DNA from: BM707 sp041592975
GTDB lineage: Bacteria; Desulfobacterota; Desulfuromonadia; Desulfuromonadales; UBA2294
Assembly: GCA_041592975.1 (NCBI GenBank)
Contig: JBFHOZ010000010.1
Coordinates: 1 to 27,416, forward strand
DNA: 27,416 nucleotides
Reading direction: 5' to 3'
The notes under the pieces are model-generated. The model was not told where the DNA came from. It saw only the letters and a list, made by a program, of their open reading frames with translations, and searched no databases. The position numbers and the translations under genes were made by a program. Positions 16,350 through 23,537 of this stretch are shown here, in pieces. Within the stretch, counting starts at the first letter, position 1, and every line of letters begins with the position of its first letter.

Positions 16350-17489
16350 TTACCCTGTAATGACTTTCAAGGCGTCGATCAGCCGACCGATATCCTCGGG
16401 AGTGCTGAAATAACCGGGACTGACGCGAACCGTACCGCGCGGAAAGGTGCCGATCGTCCGGTGCGCATCCGGTGAGCAATGCAGGCCGACCCGGACCATG
16501 ATATCGTATTCGCGGTCGAGGCGGAAACCAATTTCTGCCGGGTCGAGATCGGCACAGTTGAAGGAGACCGCGCCGCCGTGCTCGGTATAACGGGCCGGGC
16601 CGTAGACGGTCAGACGGTCGATCGACTGCAGGCCGCTGATCAGCTCGGCGACCAGCTCCTGCTCCCGAGAACGGATGGCGTCGAGGCCGGTTTCGTCGAT
16701 AAAGCGGATGCCGGCCAGCAGGCCGGCAATTCCCGGTGTATTGAGCGTTCCGCTCTCGAACCTCTCCGGCAGGTCGACCGGTTGGGCGTCCAGGTGCGAC
16801 TGGGAACCGGTGCCGCCATAGACCAGCGGCTGCAGCTCCACACCTGGTCCGACACAGAGCAGACCGGTGCCGGGCGGGCCGTAAAGCCCCTTGTGACCGG
16901 CCACCGCCAGCAGATCGATGCCGGTATCGCCGACGGAGATCGGGAGCAGCCCGGCGCTTTGCGCCGCGTCGACGAGCAGCAGGATCCCTTTTTCACGGCA
17001 GAAAGCGGCAACATCGGCCACCGGCTGCACCGTTCCGGTCACGTTGGAACAGTGCGTCATGACGACCATGCGGGGTGCATCGGCACACGCCTCACGAATC
17101 GCATCAACCGAAACCAGCCCGGTGTTGTCGGCCCTGACCCGCGACACGATGACACCGCGATTCTCCAGGGCGCTCAGGGGGCGGATAACGGCGTTGTGCT
17201 CCATGCTCGTGGCGACGACCCGGTCGCCCGGCTTCAGGGCGCCGAAAAGAGCCAGGTTGAGCGACTCTGTCGCTCCCGAGGTAAAAATAACCCGGGCGGC
17301 ATCGTCAACGCCGAAGAAGTCCGCCGCCGCCTCGCGGGCATCGAGGACCAGACGGGCCGATTCAAGAGAGAGCCGATGCCCGCCCCGCCCCGGGTTGGCC
17401 CCGAGGTTGCGGAAGGCGTGATCGACCGCCCGGTAGACCGCTTCCGGCTTGGGGAGTGATGTGGCTGAGTTGTCGAGATAGATCGTCAT
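16350..17489 (-). CDS. Cysteine desulfurase family aminotransferase class V protein (EF2568-like)
   Basis: A 379-residue PLP enzyme. It starts MTIYLDNSATSLPKPEAV and has TSGATESLNLA, the cofactor aspartate in VDAAQ (174-177), His199-Lys200 in AGHKGLYGP (Schiff-base lysine), and a candidate persulfide cysteine Cys338 in VGLHCSPDAHRTIGT. This layout, with the short C-terminal RVSPGYFSTPEDI, matches the cysteine desulfurase subgroup often found next to selenium-use genes such as selD, yedF and yedE. It could deliver sulfur or selenium from cysteine or selenocysteine. ATG 17489 is 2 nt after the SPASM gene stop, with AGG close by; an upstream in-frame GTG lies inside that gene. The association with the peptide cassette is by position only. 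Confidence 0.85.
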   Translation of the reverse strand: MTIYLDNSATSLPKPEAVYRAVDHAFRNLGANPGRGGHRLSLESARLVLDAREAAADFFGVDDAARVIFTSGATESLNLALFGALKPGDRVVATSMEHNAVIRPLSALENRGVIVSRVRADNTGLVSVDAIREACADAPRMVVMTHCSNVTGTVQPVADVAAFCREKGILLLVDAAQSAGLLPISVGDTGIDLLAVAGHKGLYGPPGTGLLCVGPGVELQPLVYGGTGSQSHLDAQPVDLPERFESGTLNTPGIAGLLAGIRFIDETGLDAIRSREQELVAELISGLQSIDRLTVYGPARYTEHGGAVSFNCADLDPAEIGFRLDREYDIMVRVGLHCSPDAHRTIGTFPRGTVRVSPGYFSTPEDIGRLIDALKVITG

Positions 17490-17491
17490 GG

Positions 17492-18433
17492 CTACCTGGC
17501 ACCGTTGCACATCGGGTCAAGACCGCCGTCAGTGTCGAGAAATTGCGCCAGGCCGCGGCACCCCCCGAAACAGACCTCGTAGTCCCGGCAGCTGCCGCAC
17601 CCCGGAGGACGGGATGCGATGCGGGCACAGACGTCCGTCCGCGCCCCGGAAGACCAGATCTCGGCGAACGAGTTTTCGAGCAGCGAGCCGAGCGGCTCGG
17701 GCCAGCTGACACAGGGGAGAACCGATCCGTCGCGGTTGATGTGGGCCAGACTGTTCGCCGCCTGACAACCGCCGTATTCGCTGCGACTGCCGGCCCTGTC
17801 GGGCGACATCATTTCCCAGAGAAAAAGATCGTGAATCTCGAGCTCGACGCTCCCGACCGAAACCGGGCGTCCGGAGATCCTGTTCCGTAATTTCTCGAGG
17901 TCACCGGGACGCAACAACCGACCTCTTCCGGACTGCTGAAAATTATCATCAATCCGAACGTTAGGCAACTTGAAACGGGGGACCGCGAGTTGATTGCAGA
18001 AATCGAGCAGGGGAACAATCCAGTCGATGTTCTCGTTGCTCGGAACCAGGCTGATGCCGGGGTCGAAGCCCCGGCTGCGGATCTCCCCGACAACCCTCTC
18101 GATGGCGGCGAAGTCGGGCGACGCAGCATCGACGAACGGCGCCAGGTTCAGCATGATCCCGGCCTTCTCCGGCGGCAGGGAGGACAGCGCCTGCAACTCC
18201 GCATCTCCCCCCTCGGTCATGACGAGGACCTGCATTCCGGCGGAACCGAGCCCAAAGACGATGGCGTCGCATTCCGGATGCAGCAACGGCGTCCGTTCGA
18301 GGGTGACGAAAAAGAGACGGGCCTCGATCAGGCGCCGCAGCACGCGATCAGCATCCGCCGCGGGCATACCGCCGTCGCCGGCGTGCAGGTCCCAGGTGGC
18401 ACGAACCGGCGTGTCGAGCAGGTCGAGCTTCAT
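17492..18433 (-). CDS. SPASM-domain protein lacking the radical SAM cysteine motif (GeoRSP partner type)
   Basis: A 313-residue protein shaped like a radical SAM/SPASM enzyme. It begins MKLDLLDTPVRATWDLHAGDGG, and the normal CxxxCxxC is absent: the segment after WDLH contains no cysteine. Barrel-like features remain, and the C-terminus has a cysteine-rich SPASM region (CQAANSLAHINRDGSVLPC, then CGSCRDYEVCFGGC and a final DPMCNG) able to bind auxiliary [4Fe-4S] clusters. This matches the SPASM-only member of the predicted Geobacter 'GeoRSP' system. It is probably a non-catalytic partner of the radical SAM enzyme. No Shine-Dalgarno is visible before ATG 18433, which directly follows a terminator T-run. 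A TTG extension to 18481 would overlap the peptide gene and also lacks a ribosome site. Confidence 0.82.
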   Translation of the reverse strand: MKLDLLDTPVRATWDLHAGDGGMPAADADRVLRRLIEARLFFVTLERTPLLHPECDAIVFGLGSAGMQVLVMTEGGDAELQALSSLPPEKAGIMLNLAPFVDAASPDFAAIERVVGEIRSRGFDPGISLVPSNENIDWIVPLLDFCNQLAVPRFKLPNVRIDDNFQQSGRGRLLRPGDLEKLRNRISGRPVSVGSVELEIHDLFLWEMMSPDRAGSRSEYGGCQAANSLAHINRDGSVLPCVSWPEPLGSLLENSFAEIWSSGARTDVCARIASRPPGCGSCRDYEVCFGGCRGLAQFLDTDGGLDPMCNGAR

Positions 18434-18437
18434 CGAT

Positions 18438-18469
18438 AAAAAAACCGGGGGCAGCAACAGCTGCCCCCG
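18438..18469 (-). terminator. Intrinsic terminator after the peptide gene
   Basis: A 10-bp perfect stem, CGGGGGCAGC (18469-18460) with GCTGCCCCCG (18455-18446), has a 4-nt loop TGTT and is followed by G and seven T residues (18444-18438). It starts 5 nt after the peptide stop codon and ends 4 nt before the SPASM gene start, so downstream genes need read-through or another promoter. Its position just after a TGA also resembles a bacterial SECIS hairpin, which I consider less likely. Confidence 0.9.
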
Positions 18470-18474
18470 TTTTC

Positions 18475-18531
18475 TCAGCAAGGGTGAACGTTGGTCGAGC
18501 CGATCACCCGGGGCTTCTGATATTTCTTCAT
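18475..18531 (-). CDS. Putative 18-residue modified-peptide precursor of the radical SAM cassette
   Basis: The reading frame encodes MKKYQKPRVIGSTNVHPC followed by TGA. It has a perfect AGGAGG ribosome site 7 nt before the ATG, better than any neighbouring gene, and a strong terminator right after it. It lies between the radical SAM/SPASM gene and the SPASM-only gene, downstream of a PqqD-like recognition protein, which is where RiPP-type precursors are expected. The basic KKYxKPR start would serve as leader, and the NVHPC end, with its C-terminal Cys, His and Asn, as candidate core. Peptide expression and modification are inferred. It is too short for usual gene finders. Read-through of the TGA would add a cysteine-rich tail encoded by the terminator, which I regard as probably fortuitous. 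Confidence 0.75.
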   Translation of the reverse strand: MKKYQKPRVIGSTNVHPC

Positions 18532-18538
18532 AACGACA

Positions 18539-18544
18539 CCTCCT
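18539..18544 (-). promoter_or_regulatory. Strong ribosome binding site of the peptide gene
   Basis: AGGAGG on the minus strand, 7 nt from ATG 18531. It is a full consensus Shine-Dalgarno in a 43-nt gap after the radical SAM gene stop and is the main evidence that the 18-codon frame is translated. Confidence 0.85.
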
Positions 18545-18574
18545 GTTCTGTGGCTGGCGAGCCTGTTGTTCGTA

Positions 18575-19579
18575 TTATTTCCAGCAGTGCGGATCGGGTT
18601 CGTCGAAATCGCCGGTCGTGGCGAACGCCCGCGCGGTGCAGCCGCCGAGGCAGGACTCGAAGGCGCCGCAGTCGCCGCACTTCCCCTTCGCCTCCTTGTT
18701 GCGCATCTTGTTCAACACCGGCGAATTGTACCAGAGATCGTCAAACTCGTCGGTCAGGATATTCCCGACGACCAGCGGAATGAAACCACACGGGGTAATA
18801 TCGCCGTTCGGGCGCAGATGCAGGGAAAGCTTACCACAGCTGCTCCCTTTTACCAACGGGTTTTCCGCGTATCCGGGGAGAGAGGCGATCACCGGATCGT
18901 CGAAAGAGATGTCTAGATCCGAGGTCTTCTCCTTGACGTCGAGCGCCTCGATATAGAAGGCCTTCCACTCCTCCGGCGTCAGGTCGAGCTCTTCGCGGTT
19001 CTTGAAGCCGCGTCCCGAGCACTTGAAGTTGTGCAGGTAGACCTGCTCCACACCCCGTTCACGGGCCAGGTCGAGCAGTCGGTCGAAATCCCTGTAGTTG
19101 ATCCGGGAGATCACCGAGCTCATGGTACTGCGAATACCGGCATTGCGCAGGGCGTCCAGGGCCCGGACGGCGCGTCCGAAGGAACCCGGCATGCAGCGGA
19201 AATCGTCGTGCAGCGCCGGGTCGACGCTGTCGATGCTGATGCCGACGCTCCTGAACCCGGCCTCCTTGAGCCGCACCGCCGCCGCATCGTCGAGCATCCA
19301 GCCGTTCGAATTCATCGAGACGTTGAGCCCCTTCGAGGTGGCATACTCGGTGATGGCAAACAGGTCGTCGCGGATCAACGGTTCGCCGCCGCCGAAATTG
19401 ACGAACGGCACCTGCTTCTCCGCCAGCACGTCGACGATACGGAAATTCTCCTCGGTCGAGAGCTCGGGGACATCCTCTTCGCGGCTGTAGCAGTGCGAAC
19501 AGCTGAAGTTGCAGCGGAATGAGAGTGTCCAGTTGAAGGTCAGCGGTGCCGAAAAGAGTTCGGTAATATTATTTTTCAT
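18575..19579 (-). CDS. Radical SAM/SPASM peptide-modifying enzyme (GeoRSP type)
   Basis: A 334-residue radical S-adenosylmethionine enzyme. The [4Fe-4S]-SAM site is CNFSCSHC (Cys23, Cys27, Cys30), followed by the SAM-contact FGGGEPLIRDD, NSNGWML and GISIDSVDPALHDDFR. The C-terminal SPASM domain begins with SCGKLSLHLRPNGDITPCGF and ends CGDCGAFESCLGGCTARAF then DPHC, enough cysteines for auxiliary clusters. Such enzymes modify small ribosomal peptides, for example by C-C or thioether bond formation. ATG 19579 overlaps the PqqD-like gene by 11 nt; further upstream the open frame lies only inside that gene. Its product, PqqD and the nearby 18-residue peptide form the expected enzyme-chaperone-substrate set. 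The modification chemistry is unknown. Confidence 0.92.
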   Translation of the reverse strand: MKNNITELFSAPLTFNWTLSFRCNFSCSHCYSREEDVPELSTEENFRIVDVLAEKQVPFVNFGGGEPLIRDDLFAITEYATSKGLNVSMNSNGWMLDDAAAVRLKEAGFRSVGISIDSVDPALHDDFRCMPGSFGRAVRALDALRNAGIRSTMSSVISRINYRDFDRLLDLARERGVEQVYLHNFKCSGRGFKNREELDLTPEEWKAFYIEALDVKEKTSDLDISFDDPVIASLPGYAENPLVKGSSCGKLSLHLRPNGDITPCGFIPLVVGNILTDEFDDLWYNSPVLNKMRNKEAKGKCGDCGAFESCLGGCTARAFATTGDFDEPDPHCWK

Positions 19580-19886
19580 GGTCAAGCCAGCCCTTTTCCA
19601 GCAGATCGGCGACGAACGTCTCGACGTCGGCGGCCAGTTCGTCACGTTCGACATCGAATTCCCCGAGCAACTGATCGACGATCGCTCCGGCAGTGCGCGT
19701 CCCGTCGCACAGCTGCCAGATCGCTCCGCCGACATAATTGAGTTGGTGCATGGTGCCGGACGCGATGAGGATCACCGTCCCCTGCTCGTCCGCCTCCATG
19801 CCGGAGGAGAGTGCCTGTTCGACCTGTGCCTCGCGCTGTTTCTCCACGCGCCAGACGATCTTCGGATTTCGCGTCAGTTTGTTCAA
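19569..19886 (-). CDS. PqqD-like peptide chaperone (RiPP recognition element)
   Basis: A 105-residue protein of the PqqD fold. The core reads VILIASGTMHQLNYVGGAIWQLCDGTRTAGAIVDQLLGEFDVERDELAADVETFVADLLEKGWL. This is the typical winged-helix-like domain that binds leader peptides and presents them to a radical SAM enzyme. The N-terminal 30 residues are family-specific and charged. The start is taken as TTG 19886, with AAAGG about 8 nt upstream; the next methionine, at residue 30, would cut into the domain. It overlaps the radical SAM gene and follows yedE by 25 nt. The role is inferred from family and position. Confidence 0.87.
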   Translation of the reverse strand: MNKLTRNPKIVWRVEKQREAQVEQALSSGMEADEQGTVILIASGTMHQLNYVGGAIWQLCDGTRTAGAIVDQLLGEFDVERDELAADVETFVADLLEKGWLDHEK

Positions 19887-19911
19887 GGCAACACCTTTCT
19901 TCAGGCCAGCC

Positions 19912-20979
19912 TCAGGCGACCGGCCTCTCCCGGAAAAGGAGGGAGTTCAACAGCACGAACAGTATCCCGGCGAGAACCGCAACCTTGCCGTAGATGCCGA
20001 CACCGGCGGCGGTGGCGGCAATATCCCACGACTGCACCACTCCGCCGCCGACCAGCATGCCGAGCACGACCATGCCGGCATCGCTGTCCCCCTCGCCGGC
20101 CTTGATCAGCTGACGGAACGGGCAGCCGCCGATGATGACCGACAGCCAGCCGACCAGGACCATGCCGAGGACGCTCCAGACCGGTTCGAGGTGCGCGCCG
20201 GGCTGGCCGTAATAACCGAGCCGGAACGACCCGGTCACCAGGTTGGCGACAACGGCGACAACGAAAAATGTCAACAGCCCCCAGGCGAGCGGCGCCCTCC
20301 CCCCCATGAGAAGGAAATCGCGAACGCTGGCGGTAATACAGAAGCGGCTGCGCTGGGCGACGAAACCGAGCAGCAGACCGGCGGCAAGCGAAACCAGCAC
20401 CGGCGCGTGCAGCGCCGCGCTCCCCTTTTCAGAGAACATGACGAATCCCGGGCGCAGCAACAGCAGCAGCAACAGCAGCAGGAATACCGCCGGAATCCAG
20501 AAACCGCTGCCGCCGCGCTGCGCGTCCGGCCTGCCGAAACTGACGCCGGCGGCGAGGGAGCGGATGCCGAGCCAGACCCCGGCCACCAGTCCGGCCACTC
20601 CGAACAGTGCCGTCAGGTCACCGGCGGTCAGGCGCAGAAGCATTTTGATCGGGCAGCCGATGAAGACGGCGCTGCCGACGATGAGGAATATTCCGGCGAA
20701 GAATCGCGGCAGCGGCGCGCTCCCTCCGCGGGAGCGGAATTCGCCGAGCAGCAGCGAGCTGCCGACGGCGCCGAAAACGAAGCCGATCAGCTCCGGGCGG
20801 ATGTACTGCATACGGCCGTTGTCATGCAGGCCGAGCGAACCGGCGGTGTTCTCGACGAAACAGGAAACGCAAATGCCCGAATTCTCCGGATTCCCCCAGA
20901 AGGCCAGCATCACGCCGAGCAGTCCGAGGGACGCGCCGGAAAAAAGGACCAGCCAGAAATGTCGGTCGAATACCGGCAT
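19912..20979 (-). CDS. yedE: YedE/YeeE-family putative selenium (or sulfur) transporter
   Basis: A 355-residue polytopic inner-membrane protein with two YeeE/YedE repeat units. Conserved cysteine sites are GICVSCFVENTAG (about 36-48), VFIGCPIKMLLRLTAGDLTA, a cysteine in SRFCITASVRD and IIGGCPFRQLIKAGEGDSDAG. The GCPxK and GGCPFRQ motifs fit the subgroup linked with selenium metabolism, whereas other members import thiosulfate. GGGAGG precedes ATG 20979, which is one base after the TPR-like gene stop. Its neighbours below are the peptide cassette and a selenium-associated desulfurase-like enzyme. Selenium specificity is inferred from subgroup resemblance, not shown. A run of nine leucines in one helix comes from a short tandem repeat. 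Confidence 0.87.
   Translation of the reverse strand: MPVFDRHFWLVLFSGASLGLLGVMLAFWGNPENSGICVSCFVENTAGSLGLHDNGRMQYIRPELIGFVFGAVGSSLLLGEFRSRGGSAPLPRFFAGIFLIVGSAVFIGCPIKMLLRLTAGDLTALFGVAGLVAGVWLGIRSLAAGVSFGRPDAQRGGSGFWIPAVFLLLLLLLLLRPGFVMFSEKGSAALHAPVLVSLAAGLLLGFVAQRSRFCITASVRDFLLMGGRAPLAWGLLTFFVVAVVANLVTGSFRLGYYGQPGAHLEPVWSVLGMVLVGWLSVIIGGCPFRQLIKAGEGDSDAGMVVLGMLVGGGVVQSWDIAATAAGVGIYGKVAVLAGILFVLLNSLLFRERPVA
20455..20481. repeat. Short tandem repeat inside yedE encoding nine leucines
   Basis: On the plus strand the unit CAGCAACAGCAG occurs twice plus one CAG. Read on the minus strand it is nine leucine codons in a membrane helix. Its length is a multiple of three, so unit gain or loss would change helix length without a frameshift. 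Confidence 0.85.
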
Positions 20980-20980
20980 C

Positions 20981-21514
20981 CTATTCGCACCCTCCCGCCA
21001 GGCGGCTCTGCAGGTAATAGAGTCCCCTGAGGGACCTCTCCAGGCTCGGATTGTCGCCGGACGCGAGCGCCCGGCGGATTTTCGGAATGGCCGTCTCGAC
21101 CAGCCCGGCGATCTCGGCGCGGCGATTCAGGCGGCTCCTGGCATCGACATAATCGCCGTTCAGCCTGACCGCCGCGGCGTACTGGGCGATCCCTTCCCCC
21201 AGCCCCCCCTGGGCGACCAGTATCCCACCCCGCAGGATCATCGTGTGCGGCTCGCCGGGGAACTCCTTCTCGAACTCCTGCAGGCGGAGCAGCGCCTCCG
21301 TGCGCCGGCCGGCGACGATCATCTCCTCGACCGGCAGGAACGCCTCCTCGAGGAAGGCCGCCCGGGCCCGATCCTGCATCGCCCGCTCGAGAGACGGATT
21401 CTGCACCGGCCGGGGGCGGTCGCCGCCGGAAAATCCGGCCAGCAGCATCCCCATGGCGAGCAGGACGACTCCGGCAGCGAAAATATGGATCTGGTCGAAA
21501 CGATCCTTCGGCAA
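20981..21514 (-). CDS. Membrane-anchored TPR-like protein
   Basis: A 177-residue protein with one N-terminal membrane helix (about 10-28) and a helical, charged remainder. Two helix pairs look like degenerate tetratricopeptide repeats: ALLRLQEFEKEFPGEPHTMILRG and GLGEGIAQYAAAVRLNGDYVDA. The start is TTG 21514 (MPKDRFDQIH), because AGGAG lies 8 nt upstream and the codon is 2 nt after the PhnD-like gene stop. The protein is probably anchored in the inner membrane with the repeats facing the periplasm, acting in protein-protein contacts. No specific family is recognised. Confidence 0.78.
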   Translation of the reverse strand: MPKDRFDQIHIFAAGVVLLAMGMLLAGFSGGDRPRPVQNPSLERAMQDRARAAFLEEAFLPVEEMIVAGRRTEALLRLQEFEKEFPGEPHTMILRGGILVAQGGLGEGIAQYAAAVRLNGDYVDARSRLNRRAEIAGLVETAIPKIRRALASGDNPSLERSLRGLYYLQSRLAGGCE

Positions 21515-21516
21515 GG

Positions 21517-22440
21517 TCAGAACTCCTGGTAAGGCGGCATGTTGGCGTTCTTCGCCATCCGCCGGATCGGGTCGTAATCGGCATCTGACAGCTGTTCGAA
21601 ACCGCTGATCCAGGCCGAATCGAGCACCCTGATCGTTTCCCCGTCATAATCTACCGTTGTCTCCGGGGTGATCGCGAGCAGCACCTTGCGGAACTTTTTC
21701 ACAAGATCCTCCGGGACGGTCCGTGCGGCCCCGAAAGTGCAGTACGGGATGATCTCGCTCTGGGCGATGACGTTGAAGTCATCGGCGGTGATCCGCCCCT
21801 CGGCGATCATCAGCTCGAGATCGAGCGCCGGGGCGGCAGCGACGTCGAATTCACCGAAATAGACGCCGTAGATCACCTTTTCATGCTTGAACGATCCGTG
21901 CGGGATGGCGTAGTAACCGAGATCGATTTCCGGGTCGAATCCGGCCTGCAGCATCAGGTCGTACTGGGCGAGGTACCCGGAGGGCGCGAGCTGCGGTCCG
22001 AAGATCATCCGCTTCCCCTTGAGGTGCTCGATCCTGGTGATGCCGCTCCCCTTGCGGGAGATGATCGCCCCGGCGGTCCGCGCGCCGTACTGACCGCGCT
22101 TCTCGGTGGCAATCAGCTGCATCTGCTGGCTCTCCCTGAGCATGATATAAAGCAGGGAGTTGTTGTGCCCGAACTCGAACTCGCCGGCGCTGAACCGCTC
22201 CTCGAAATCCTGGGTGTCGACCGGGACGAGACGGAAATCGATGTCGAGCTGATCCGACAGATAAGCAGTAAGCGGACTGAACCGGGCGATCGTCTCCGCC
22301 TCGCTGTTGCAATTCATGTAGCCGATGCGCATCACCGGTCGATCCTGGATATTCCGGCAACCGGCCAGCAGCGGGATGACGACGGCCAGGGCGAGCGCCA
22401 GCAGTCGGAAGATTGAGTTGTAAACGGATGTGACTTTCAT
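21517..22440 (-). CDS. PhnD-like substrate-binding lipoprotein (phosphonate/phosphite-type family)
   Basis: A 307-residue type 2 periplasmic binding protein. The N-terminus has a signal ending in lipobox LLAGC (Cys28). The mature part shows the PhnD-family pattern RIGYMNCNSEAETIARFSPLTAYLSDQL, EFEFGHNNSLLYI, AIISRKGSGITRIEHLKGKRMIFGPQLAPSGYLA and YGVYFGEFDVAAAPALDLE. No ABC permease or ATPase gene is near, so it is an orphan binding protein that may work as a sensor or with a distant transporter. The ligand is unknown; the family includes binders of phosphonate, phosphite and other small anions. It overlaps the beta-helix gene by 4 nt (ATGA). Confidence 0.88.
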   Translation of the reverse strand: MKVTSVYNSIFRLLALALAVVIPLLAGCRNIQDRPVMRIGYMNCNSEAETIARFSPLTAYLSDQLDIDFRLVPVDTQDFEERFSAGEFEFGHNNSLLYIMLRESQQMQLIATEKRGQYGARTAGAIISRKGSGITRIEHLKGKRMIFGPQLAPSGYLAQYDLMLQAGFDPEIDLGYYAIPHGSFKHEKVIYGVYFGEFDVAAAPALDLELMIAEGRITADDFNVIAQSEIIPYCTFGAARTVPEDLVKKFRKVLLAITPETTVDYDGETIRVLDSAWISGFEQLSDADYDPIRRMAKNANMPPYQEF

Positions 22441-23537
22441 GGGTTGCTACCAGTCCCTTTCTGATCCCGGGGCGGATGCGCCAGCGGATTTTCGATAATG
22501 ACGATGCCGTGGCCCGGCCGGTCCTCGCCGTCCCGTACCAGCAGCGACAGCGCCCCTTCGTCGACCGTCCCCCACCAGTTCCCCTCGATCAGCAGGTCCT
22601 GCTCGCCGTCGTTGACGAGGGCGTAGGTGTCGTTGGCGACGATACTGTTGCCGGCCATGCGCACCGGAGAATTGATGATGCGGAACCCCGAGCGGCCGTT
22701 GCCGTCGACCCGGTTGTTTTCGATCGTCGCTTCTGAATCTTCAAGAAAGATGCCATGCTCGCTGTTCAGTGCGACAATATTTCCGGCGAGGACGCCGCTG
22801 GTCCGCTGCAGGTAGAGGCCACGCCGGTTCGCGGTGATCGCGTTGTCGACAATGGTGACCTCCGAATCGCGGAAGCTGGCGCCGTTGACCAGGTTCCGCT
22901 CGATCCGGCAGCCGGACAGCTCGAGGGTGCTGTAAACACAGCGTACCCCCCAGTAGCTGCCGGTGATGACCGTATCGGTCATGGTGACGGTCGCATCCCT
23001 GAACTGGACGCCGTTGTAGTTGTCTTCGAAGCGGCAACGGCTGATAGACACTGTCGATTCCTGGAACTGCGCGCCGCGCCAGTTTCGCCGGAAAAGCGAG
23101 TCGGCAAGCCTCGCCTCGGCAAAATGCGCATGAAAACCGCGGTAACCGTACTCGACCCGGCAGTGCTCGAGAACGTTGACCGACGGCGACGCCATCATGT
23201 TGACCGCCCCCCAGTCCCCGGGGCGTGGGGACGGCTCGGCCGAGGTGAAGACAACCGGCCGGTCGGGTTCGCCGCGGGCCAGGAAAATCCCCTGGATGAA
23301 GAGTTCGTGTTCGCCGATACCGTCATTGTTGCTGTCCATGCGGGTGAAGCGAACGACCGTACCCGGGCGGATTTCCAGCCTCGCCTCGGGGGCGACCGTC
23401 AGGATTCCGTCGACAAGGACATCCCCCTCCCAGACCGTGTCTTCCCAGATGGTCTGTTCGCCGGTGTAGCGGACCTCGGCCGTCGCCGGCAGGGCGGCGC
23501 ACAGAATCAGCGCAAATGCGGAGGCCAGGACTTTCAT
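22437..23537 (-). CDS. Exported right-handed parallel beta-helix protein (NosD/PbH1-like)
   Basis: A 366-residue protein with a cleavable signal peptide (MKVLASAFALILCAALPATA, cut about residue 20). It has a cap region with the WEGDVLVDGILTVAPEARLEIRPGTVVRF pattern. From about residue 120 to 330 there are regular 20-25-residue turns such as RCRFEDNYNGVQFRDATVTM, NAITANRRGLYLQRTSGVLAGN and NRVDGNGRSGFRIINSPVRMAGN. These are PbH1 repeats that build a right-handed beta-helix, as in NosD and carbohydrate-active proteins. It should be periplasmic or surface exposed. A similar but lipidated beta-helix protein is encoded immediately upstream, with a 4-nt overlap. No polysaccharide-lyase catalytic residues can be assigned. 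Confidence 0.88.
   Translation of the reverse strand: MKVLASAFALILCAALPATAEVRYTGEQTIWEDTVWEGDVLVDGILTVAPEARLEIRPGTVVRFTRMDSNNDGIGEHELFIQGIFLARGEPDRPVVFTSAEPSPRPGDWGAVNMMASPSVNVLEHCRVEYGYRGFHAHFAEARLADSLFRRNWRGAQFQESTVSISRCRFEDNYNGVQFRDATVTMTDTVITGSYWGVRCVYSTLELSGCRIERNLVNGASFRDSEVTIVDNAITANRRGLYLQRTSGVLAGNIVALNSEHGIFLEDSEATIENNRVDGNGRSGFRIINSPVRMAGNSIVANDTYALVNDGEQDLLIEGNWWGTVDEGALSLLVRDGEDRPGHGIVIIENPLAHPPRDQKGTGSNP

Noticed and set aside
19738..21030. A 430-codon plus-strand frame rich in glutamine and glutamate
   Set aside because: It is the reverse reading of yedE, and its glutamine run is the antisense of the leucine repeat.
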